Assembly: GCA_019114115.1 (NCBI GenBank)
Contig: DXGD01000008.1
Location: forward strand, 1 to 9,344
From: Candidatus Nesterenkonia stercoripullorum
GTDB taxonomy: Bacteria; Actinomycetota; Actinomycetes; Actinomycetales; Micrococcaceae
DNA length: 9,344 nt
Direction of reading: 5' to 3'
Below are positions 1 through 4,774 of the stretch, piece after piece (positions within the stretch are counted from its first letter, which is position 1; every line of letters begins with the position of its first letter). Under the pieces are notes generated by a model. It saw only the letters and a list, made by a program, of their open reading frames with translations. It was not told the DNA's origin and made no database searches. The translations under genes were made by a program, and so were the position numbers.

Positions 1-1557
1 CCGGAGTCGGTCGCGCGTGTGGCGCAGCTGGCCTTCCAGTACCGCCAGCGCTTCAACAAGGACGTGATCATCGACCTCGTCTGCTACCGCCGGCGCGGTC
101 ACAACGAGGGCGATGATCCGTCGATGACCCAGCCGAAGATGTACAACCTGGTCGAAGCCAAGCGGACGACCCGGCGCCTCTACACCGAGGCTCTGGTAGG
201 ACGTGGTGACATCACCCAGGAAGAGGCAGACCAGGCCCTCCAGGACTACCGTCAGCGTCTTGAGCGCGTGTTCACCGAGACGCACGCGGCGCAGACGCAG
301 CCGGTCAGCACCATCAACCAGGACGGCTCCGACGGCGACATGCTGGCGCCGCAGGGGACAGTCTCCGAGGAGCCGGCTGTCGAGCGGGACCCGCAGGACA
401 CCGCCATCTCCGAGGACCAGCTGGCCCATATCGGGGAAGTCCACACGAACATCCCGGAGAAGTTCTCGGCGCATCCGAAACTGAAGTCACTGCTGGAGAA
501 GCGGGCCAAGATGTCCCGCGAGGGCGGCATCGACTGGGGCTTTGCCGAGATCGCGGCATTCGGCTCACTGCTCATGGAAGGCACCGAAGTGCGCCTGACA
601 GGGCAGGATTCCCGGCGCGGGACATTCGTGCAGCGCCACGCCGTCTTCCATGATCGGCTCAATGGCGATGAGTGGTACCCGCTGAAGAACCTCACCGAGG
701 ATCAGGCACGGCTCTTCATGTACGACTCGTTGCTGTCTGAGTATGCGGCGCTGGGCTTCGAGTACGGCTACTCCGTGGAGAACCCGAACACGCTGGTGCT
801 GTGGGAAGCCCAGTTCGGCGACTTCGTCAACGGCGGCCAGATCATCATCGACGAGTTCATCGCCACTGCCGAGCAGAAGTGGGGCCAGCGCTCCAGCGTT
901 GTCATGCTGCTGCCGCACGGCTACGAGGGCCAGGGCCCGGATCATTCCTCGGGCCGCCCGGAACGGTTCCTGTCCCTGTGCGCAGAGGACAACATGACCG
1001 TGGTCATGCCGTCCAACGGCGCGAACTACTTCCACCTGCTGCGTCGACAGGCCGTGGCCCGTCCGCGCCGGCCGCTCATCGTGTTCTCGCCGAAGCAGCT
1101 GCTCCGGCTCAAGGCGGCGGCGAACTCGGTCTCCGACTTCACCCAGGGCACGTTCCAGGAAGTCATTCCCGATCACGATGTCCAGCCGGACAAGGTCAAG
1201 CGGGTCCTGATCGTGTCAGGTCGCCTGTACTACGACCTGGTCGCCACCCGCGCGAAGCACGAAGACCAGACGACGGCGATCGTGCGCCTCGAGCAGCTCT
1301 ACCCCATGCCGGTGGACCAGCTTCGCGCCGAGCTGGACCGCTACCCAGCCGATGCGGACTTCATCTACGCTCAGGACGAACCGCGGAACCAGGGTCCCTG
1401 GCCCTTCCTCGGGCTCAACCTGCAGCCGCTGCTGTCGCAGAACCTCCAGCTGGTCTCCCGTTCGGAATCTGCAGCGACGTCGGTGGGCCAGGCCAAACGG
1501 CACGCGCAGGAGCTCGATGAGCTGCTGGAGCAGGCCTTCCCCCACTTGGACCTGTAG
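1..1557 (+). CDS. kgd: 2-oxoglutarate decarboxylase/dehydrogenase E1 (Kgd/OdhA), C-terminal part
   Basis: The frame is open from base 1, so this is the last 518 residues of a gene that begins upstream. It is the thiamine-diphosphate E1 part of the actinobacterial multifunctional enzyme that decarboxylates 2-oxoglutarate in the TCA cycle. In full length it also carries an E2-like succinyltransferase domain, which lies outside the window. Seen here: the CYRRRGHNEGDDPS block (about 82-123), typical of the SucA/OdhA family; the LPHGYEGQGPDHSSGRPERF block (about 910-969); and the segment around SPKQLLRLKAA (about 1087-1119). The C-terminal end AFPHLDL is the expected family end, so the gene looks intact at this side. 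A strong hairpin follows 47 bases behind the stop. Classical SucA of the OGDH complex is the alternative, but in actinomycetes the fused form is usual. Family assignment is very sure; the fusion is inferred from the lineage. Confidence 0.95.
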   Translation, partial: PESVARVAQLAFQYRQRFNKDVIIDLVCYRRRGHNEGDDPSMTQPKMYNLVEAKRTTRRLYTEALVGRGDITQEEADQALQDYRQRLERVFTETHAAQTQPVSTINQDGSDGDMLAPQGTVSEEPAVERDPQDTAISEDQLAHIGEVHTNIPEKFSAHPKLKSLLEKRAKMSREGGIDWGFAEIAAFGSLLMEGTEVRLTGQDSRRGTFVQRHAVFHDRLNGDEWYPLKNLTEDQARLFMYDSLLSEYAALGFEYGYSVENPNTLVLWEAQFGDFVNGGQIIIDEFIATAEQKWGQRSSVVMLLPHGYEGQGPDHSSGRPERFLSLCAEDNMTVVMPSNGANYFHLLRRQAVARPRRPLIVFSPKQLLRLKAAANSVSDFTQGTFQEVIPDHDVQPDKVKRVLIVSGRLYYDLVATRAKHEDQTTAIVRLEQLYPMPVDQLRAELDRYPADADFIYAQDEPRNQGPWPFLGLNLQPLLSQNLQLVSRSESAATSVGQAKRHAQELDELLEQAFPHLDL

Positions 1558-1603
1558 GCATATTCAGAGATATTCGATGCGTGGTCCTGCGGATCAGGCA
1601 TGC

Positions 1604-1649
1604 AAGAGGCTGGCCCGTGCAGAGCAGGTGTGCCCGGGCCAGCCTCTTT
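1604..1649 (+). terminator. Rho-independent-type terminator of kgd
   Basis: A perfect 14-bp inverted repeat: AAGAGGCTGGCCCG (1604-1617) pairs with its reverse complement at 1635-1648, with a 17-base loop. The descending arm ends in a short TTT only, as is common in high-GC actinomycetes. It lies 47 bases behind the kgd stop and ahead of the next gene. Confidence 0.8.
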
Positions 1650-1719
1650 CGCTGGCTCAATGCGGACCTCAAGGATGCCTCGCCTGCTGCGCCAGCGGGA
1701 GGGTAATGTCGCAGAGTGA

Positions 1720-1748
1720 GCCTGAACAGGCAGCCTGATCAGCTGATC
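1720..1748. promoter_or_regulatory. Two adjacent palindromes upstream of the SGNH-like gene
   Basis: GCCTGAACAGGC (1720-1731) is a 5+5 inverted repeat around AA. GATCAGCTGATC (1737-1748) is a perfect 12-bp palindrome. Both lie within 55 bases of the GTG at 1774, where a regulator could bind. A possible -10 (TAATGT, 1704-1709) lies just upstream, but I see no convincing -35. An operator role is a guess; short palindromes also arise by chance. The rest of the 1650-1773 gap shows only a weak long-loop inverted repeat (1650-1656 with 1691-1697). Confidence 0.25.
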
Positions 1749-1773
1749 GTCGAGAAGAGCGGAGCACATCGCT

Positions 1774-2373
1774 GTGGAACGTAACATCAGAATCGTGGCC
1801 CTGGGCAATGAGCTGCTGGCCGGGGTCGGAGATTCCCGTGCCCTGGGGTGGTTCGGCCGGGTGATGTCGAAAACCCATGACGACCGCCATCGGCTTCAGC
1901 ACTACGTGCTTGCCATGCCGGGAGAAGGCACCGAGGCCCTGTCCCATCGGTGGCGGCAGGAGGCGATGCCGCGTTTCAGCCAGGAAACGGAGAACTACCT
2001 CGTTCTCGGTCTCAATGACTCCGACGGCGAGAACACGGGATCGTCGGCGCGGTCCCGGTTGAACCTGGCCAATGTCCTGGACAGAGCGACGCAGGAGAAC
2101 ATCAAGACGTTCGTGGTCGGCCCTTTGCCGGGTTTGGACGCCGAGCGCAATCAGCGCGTCAGCGAACTCAATGCCGCCTATCAAGACGTAGCGACCCGCC
2201 GCTCCCACTACTATGTCGACACCTGCACCCCGTTGATTCAGCATTCCCAGTGGCGCGCGGACCTCGCAGCCAATGACGGCGTCCCAGGGCAGGCCGGCTA
2301 CGGGCTGATCGCCTGGCTGGTGCTGCACCGCGGGTGGTACGACTGGCTGGGCATGGAAGAGCCTCTCGCCTGA
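1774..2373 (+). CDS. SGNH/GDSL-hydrolase-like protein, probably catalytically impaired
   Basis: A 199-residue protein of the SGNH-hydrolase fold. The GTG start at 1774 has GGAG at 1761-1764, nine bases before it. Fold blocks are visible. Block I is RIVALGNELLAG (residues 6-17), which in active enzymes reads GDS(L). Block II is around MPGEG (48-52). Block III is GLND (79-82), matching GxND. Block V is DGVPGQAGYG (168-177), which normally reads DxxHP. Here block I has Glu13 in place of the nucleophile Ser, and block V appears one residue short with no His. There is no signal peptide or membrane segment, so it is likely cytoplasmic. It stands alone between two terminator-like hairpins. An esterase/lipase label would fit the fold but not the active site; a binding or non-catalytic role is inferred. 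I do not know its substrate. Fold fairly sure, function unknown. Confidence 0.75.
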   Translation: MERNIRIVALGNELLAGVGDSRALGWFGRVMSKTHDDRHRLQHYVLAMPGEGTEALSHRWRQEAMPRFSQETENYLVLGLNDSDGENTGSSARSRLNLANVLDRATQENIKTFVVGPLPGLDAERNQRVSELNAAYQDVATRRSHYYVDTCTPLIQHSQWRADLAANDGVPGQAGYGLIAWLVLHRGWYDWLGMEEPLA

Positions 2374-2410
2374 GCACCTCGCTCGCCCCGCGGTGCTGCG
2401 TCTGAACGCG

Positions 2411-2429
2411 TCCGGCGTTGGGCGCCGGA
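2411..2429 (+). terminator. Possible weak hairpin terminator behind the SGNH-like gene
   Basis: TCCGGCG (2411-2417) pairs perfectly with CGCCGGA (2423-2429) across a 5-base loop, 38 bases behind the stop. There is no T-run. It overlaps the suggested -35 of the bL37 promoter, so both readings cannot be equally strong. Confidence 0.35.
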
Positions 2430-2448
2430 GCCTCACTCCGGGTAGACT
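2418..2448 (+). promoter_or_regulatory. Possible promoter for bL37
   Basis: A TAGACT -10 hexamer (2443-2448) fits the actinobacterial TAnnnT pattern. TTGGGC (2418-2423) lies 19 bases upstream as a poor -35. Transcription would start about 20 bases ahead of the ATG, leaving room for the clear ribosome binding site. Judged by eye only. Confidence 0.35.
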
Positions 2449-2475
2449 GGCCAGAAGCCGACGAAAGGAGCCTCT

Positions 2476-2550
2476 ATGAGTAAGCGTGGACGTAAGCGCC
2501 GCGACCGTCGCAAGAACAAGGCCAACCACGGGAAGAAGCCGAATTGCTGA
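2476..2550 (+). CDS. 50S ribosomal protein bL37
   Basis: A 24-codon gene, start MSKRGRKRRD and end GKKPNC, too short for most gene finders. It is preceded by AAAGGAG (2464-2470), five bases before the ATG. The protein is almost entirely Lys/Arg/Asn/Gly/His with a KANHGKKPN end. From memory it matches the bL37 protein seen in mycobacterial ribosome structures (a 24-residue peptide starting MAKRGRKKRDRK), an actinobacterial extra large-subunit protein that sits in rRNA. Its position beside rsrA-sigR is, as I recall, common in actinomycetes. Upstream is a possible promoter, and downstream a perfect hairpin, so it looks monocistronic. The C-terminal Cys is a small difference from the mycobacterial Ser/Ala end. 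Identity is quite sure. Confidence 0.88.
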   Translation: MSKRGRKRRDRRKNKANHGKKPNC

Positions 2551-2607
2551 TCCCGTAGATCACGGCTGTGTCTGCGACGCTCTCGCATGATGAGCGCACA
2601 CAGTAGC

Positions 2608-2642
2608 GAACCCCCTGCACGCCTACGGCGAGCAGGGGGTTC
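2608..2642. terminator. Hairpin terminator between bL37 and rsrA, possibly bidirectional
   Basis: GAACCCCCTGC (2608-2618) pairs with GCAGGGGGTTC (2632-2642), a perfect 11-bp stem with a 13-base loop, 57 bases behind the bL37 stop. No strong T-run follows on either strand. It separates convergent bL37 (+) and rsrA (-), so it could serve both. The remaining gap (2643-2750) has only a weak 5-bp hairpin at 2687-2702. Confidence 0.65.
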
Positions 2643-2741
2643 AGCTGTATCTACTGCGGGCAAAGTCAGTTTCGCATGAGGAGCGTGTGCCCGAGCAGGC
2701 ACCTGCGTCCCGCCTGAGCTGGTGGACGGATGCCTCAGCAG

Positions 2742-2760
2742 AAGCCCACGTCAGGGGCTT
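2742..2760 (-). terminator. Weak hairpin at the end of rsrA
   Basis: AAGCCC (2742-2747) and GGGCTT (2755-2760) can form a 6-bp stem with a 7-base loop that spans the rsrA stop codon. It has no T-run. It could be a minor terminator or chance. Confidence 0.2.
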
Positions 2761-3104
2761 TCGTGCCCTGCTTGCAGGCGAATCTGAGAAATGCGCTCGA
2801 TGATGGTGACCTTCAGCGTCTCCGGCGCGCGTTCGGCGCATGAGCGCCGCACAGCAGTCCTGATGAGACATTCGAGGTCATAATCGGTGGCGCAATCGGG
2901 GCACCCCTCAAGGTGGGCCTGGACGTCCTCTATGTCGCTGCGGCTGAGCACCCCATCCAGATAGTCGTAGATCCGGTCGAGGCGGTCCGTCGCCTCTGGG
3001 CAGTCCTCTGCGGACGCTTCGCTGCACGGCTGCGACGAAGGACTGTGCTGGGCAGCTTCCCCATCCGCTGAGGTCCGTTCGTCAGGTTCATACGGCACAT
3101 TCAT
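2751..3104 (-). CDS. rsrA: Zinc-binding redox anti-sigma factor RsrA
   Basis: A 117-residue cytoplasmic anti-sigma factor of the ZAS family. It holds SigR inactive under reducing conditions and releases it when its cysteines form disulfides. The key block HLEGCPDC supplies His64, Cys68 and Cys71 (HxxxCxxC). Cys35 in [18 protein letters not shown] lines up with the fourth zinc ligand, Cys11 in Streptomyces RsrA. The spacing from Cys35 to His64 is three residues longer than in Streptomyces. Further cysteines are Cys27, Cys79 and Cys89; Cys89 lies near the CC pair (RCC) of Streptomyces, here RSC. The N-terminal 30 residues are extra, polar and Ser/Glu-rich. The ATG overlaps the sigR stop as ATGA (3101-3104), which implies translational coupling and balanced dosage. 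Function is firm from family and partner; the redox detail is by analogy. Confidence 0.93.
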   Translation of the reverse strand: MNVPYEPDERTSADGEAAQHSPSSQPCSEASAEDCPEATDRLDRIYDYLDGVLSRSDIEDVQAHLEGCPDCATDYDLECLIRTAVRRSCAERAPETLKVTIIERISQIRLQAGHESP

Positions 3105-3772
3105 GTGCGGGCCTCCTGCTTCTTGAAGCCACGTTCACGGGCGTAGTCGGTCAGCATTTCGCGCAGCAGCTTGCGGCCCCGGTGCAACCGCGACATCACC
3201 GTGCCGATCGGAATGTTGAGGATCTCCGCGATCTCCTTATAGGCGAATCCCTCGACGTCGGAGAAGTAGACTGCCAGCCGGAACTCCTCCGGTATCTGCT
3301 GCAGGGCATTCTTGACGTCGGAGTCCGGAAGGTGGTCCAGGGCCTCGGCCTCGGCCGAGCGCAAACCAGCTGAGGTGTGCTCAGCGGCCTGGGCCATCTG
3401 CCAATCCTCGACCGTGTCGGTATTGGCCTGCTGGGGCTGCCGCTGTTTCTTGCGGTAGATGTTGATGTACGTGTTGGTCAGGATACGGTAGAGCCAGGCC
3501 TTCAAGTTGGTTCCAGGCTTGTACTGGTGGAACGCGGAGTATGCCTTGGTATAGGCCTCCTGCACCAGATCCTCGGCATCCTGCGGATTCCGCGTCATGC
3601 GCATGGCTGCGGAGTAGAGCTGGTCCACGTACTGCAGCGCCTCAGTCTCGAAGCGGACACGGCGCTGCTCGGCGCTCTCGGCGTCGCGGTCGACCGCGGC
3701 CTCGGCAGGCTTGTCTCCCTCGGGCTCACCTGCTGCCGTCGGGTCATGGGTAGTAGCTGATGACTCGTCCAT
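3101..3772 (-). CDS. sigR: ECF sigma factor SigR (thiol-oxidative stress)
   Basis: From the ATG at 3772 the product is 223 residues, a group 12-type ECF sigma factor. Region 2 runs from [20 protein letters not shown] through [13 protein letters not shown] and [19 protein letters not shown], recognising the -10. Region 4, with [39 protein letters not shown] and RGRKLL, recognises the GGAAT -35. The first 35 residues are acidic and Ala-rich. The partner rsrA overlaps its stop. The start is uncertain: GTG at 3775 directly precedes ATG at 3772 with no good ribosome binding site, but TAGACT lies five bases before the GTG, suggesting a leaderless start. An upstream in-frame ATG at 3973 gives a form 67 residues longer, and the frame stays open even to 4087. 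SigH of mycobacteria is the same type. Identity is very sure; the start is moderate. Confidence 0.93.
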   Translation of the reverse strand: MDESSATTHDPTAAGEPEGDKPAEAAVDRDAESAEQRRVRFETEALQYVDQLYSAAMRMTRNPQDAEDLVQEAYTKAYSAFHQYKPGTNLKAWLYRILTNTYINIYRKKQRQPQQANTDTVEDWQMAQAAEHTSAGLRSAEAEALDHLPDSDVKNALQQIPEEFRLAVYFSDVEGFAYKEIAEILNIPIGTVMSRLHRGRKLLREMLTDYARERGFKKQEART

Positions 3773-3973
3773 CACTGAAGAGTCTACTCGGTGTTGGACT
3801 GCCAAGGGCCATGGACCGCTCGCAGTGGTCCCGCCGCTGGAAAAGGACCTCACATCCATACCCTGGCCGGGGCTTCCGGATGCGGCCACTCGATTCGGCC
3901 AGGCTTTTGCTTCTCGGGCGTCCAACTCCAGAGCGTCCTTCTCCAGGGTGGTGGGTAGCATCGCCGTCGTCAT
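3773..3973 (-). other. In-frame N-terminal extension of SigR (putative long isoform)
   Basis: Sixty-seven codons in frame with sigR, from the ATG at 3971-3973 to the codon before the ATG at 3772. The start is [20 protein letters not shown] and no stop interrupts it. The ATG lies nine bases downstream of the GTT of the SigR-type promoter, so a transcript from that promoter would begin at or just before it. By my hand count about two thirds of its third codon positions are G or C, lower than the genes around it. Streptomyces makes a comparable extended, unstable isoform (SigR') from its SigR-dependent promoter. That this is translated here is inference from that parallel. Confidence 0.55.
3781..3786 (-). 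promoter_or_regulatory. Putative -10 for a leaderless short sigR transcript
   Basis: TAGACT reads on the minus strand five bases before GTG (3775) and eight before ATG (3772), the spacing seen in leaderless actinobacterial genes. No good -35 lies 16-19 bases upstream; a TTGGCA is present but only 13 bases away. It could supply basal, SigR-independent expression. Confidence 0.4.
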
Positions 3974-3982
3974 ATGTGAGAT

Positions 3983-4008
3983 AACGATGACAGTGGCGCT
4001 CACATTCC
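3983..4008 (-). promoter_or_regulatory. SigR-dependent promoter of sigR-rsrA
   Basis: On the minus strand GGAAT (4008-4004) and GTT (3985-3983) are separated by exactly 18 bases, with C before the GTT. This is the published consensus of SigR/SigH promoters (GGGAAT-N18-CGTT), missing only the first G. It points into the sigR operon, so it gives positive autoregulation after thiol oxidation. The expected start of transcription is around 3973-3978. Confidence 0.85.
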
Positions 4009-4045
4009 TGACCGGCAATTTCCGTGTTCCTGCTCGTTGAGTAGA

Positions 4046-4072
4046 TTGGACGTGGAGTCGAAGCTGTAGATT
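4046..4072 (+). promoter_or_regulatory. Possible promoter for doxX-aroA-rsgA
   Basis: TTGGAC (4046-4051) and TAGATT (4067-4072) resemble -35 and -10 boxes, but the spacer is only 15 bases. GTAGATTGG occurs twice here (4041-4049 and 4066-4074). A start near 4079 would leave about 40 bases of leader ahead of the strong AGGAGG at 4111-4116. Confidence 0.35.
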
Positions 4073-4121
4073 GGGGTAGGAGACCATGCTTCAGCGCCAA
4101 CAGCCCCTCTAGGAGGAATAC

Positions 4122-4763
4122 ATGTCCATCATCCGCAAAGTCGCTCGTCCGCTGCTCGCAGCGAGCTTCATCGCCAACGGCGTGCAGCGCCTGCGCGACA
4201 CCGATGAGGCTGCGCAGCTCTTCCAGCCCTCTCTCGAGGAAGTCGCCTCGATCGTCCCGCAAGCCGAGACGCTCTCCAAGAACCCGAAGCGCGCCGCGCA
4301 GGTGATCGGCGGAGTGGAAGTCGGCGCTGGCCTGCTGCTGGCAGCGGGGAGGTACCCCCGGGTGGCAAGCCTGCTGCTGGTGACGGTGCACGAGTTCAGC
4401 ACCTACGCGGAGTACCGCTTCGCAGATGTGGACAGTGCCGACGACGTCGCCGACCAGCGCAAAGGGCTCCTGAAGAACGTCTCCATCCTGGGTGGGCTGT
4501 GGCTGGCCGCCGTCGATCGTGACGGCAAGCCCTCGCTCTCCTGGCGCGCAGACCACCTGGCCAAAGTGTCCAAGAAGAAGGGCAACCAGTTCCGCGACCG
4601 GACGATCAAATGGGCCGAAACGCTCGGCGAGGATGCCACGAAGACGGCGAAGGCTCTCGAGCGGGATGCGTCGAAGGACTTCAAGCGCGCAGAGCGTGAC
4701 GCGCGGCGGGTCATCGTGAAGTCAGCACGAGATGCGAAGAAGAAGGCCGAGGACCTTACCTGA
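4122..4763 (+). CDS. DoxX family membrane protein with a charged helical tail
   Basis: A 213-residue protein with an ideal AGGAGG (4111-4116) five bases before the ATG. The first part is DoxX-like. There is an N-terminal hydrophobic stretch RPLLAASFIANGVQRLRD (residues 9-26), a segment AAQVIGGVEVGAGLLLAAG (58-76), PRVASLLLVTVHEFSTYAEY (79-98), and LLKNVSILGGLWLAAVD (116-132). This gives about four membrane segments. From about residue 145 the chain becomes a 65-residue Lys/Asp/Ala/Arg-rich tail (KKKGNQ, then repeats such as AKALERDASKDFKRAERDAR) without hydrophobic stretches, expected to be helical and cytosolic. DoxX in mycobacteria works with SodA and SseA against oxidative and thiol stress, which fits its position divergent from sigR. 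That link here is inference. The stop is 11 bases before aroA, so the two are probably co-transcribed. The exact substrate or partner is unknown. Confidence 0.85.
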   Translation: MSIIRKVARPLLAASFIANGVQRLRDTDEAAQLFQPSLEEVASIVPQAETLSKNPKRAAQVIGGVEVGAGLLLAAGRYPRVASLLLVTVHEFSTYAEYRFADVDSADDVADQRKGLLKNVSILGGLWLAAVDRDGKPSLSWRADHLAKVSKKKGNQFRDRTIKWAETLGEDATKTAKALERDASKDFKRAERDARRVIVKSARDAKKKAEDLT

Positions 4764-4774
4764 TAGCTGAGAAC

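Noticed and set aside
801..1520. Plus-strand frame inside kgd
   Set aside because: Arg/Pro/Ala-rich out-of-frame shadow of kgd.
1828..1836. GDS at residues 19-21 as the SGNH nucleophile block
   Set aside because: It follows the block I loop and is not preceded by the beta strand. The structural equivalent of GDSL is GNEL at residues 11-14. Kept only as a possible refutation.
1669..2529. Minus-strand frame covering the SGNH-like gene
   Set aside because: No domain recognised, and it runs through bL37, a terminator-like hairpin and a well-supported plus-strand gene.
2687..2702. GTGCC/GGCAC hairpin as a terminator
   Set aside because: Five-bp stem, no T-run, and better hairpins lie on both sides.
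4066..4074. GTAGATTGG direct repeat as an operator pair
   Set aside because: Nine bases repeated once at 25-base distance; could be chance, with no symmetry or known site.
3101..4087. SigR starting at ATG 4087 (328 residues)
   Set aside because: This start lies upstream of the SigR promoter and would include it in the coding region. The family start is near 3772, with 3973 as a possible long form.
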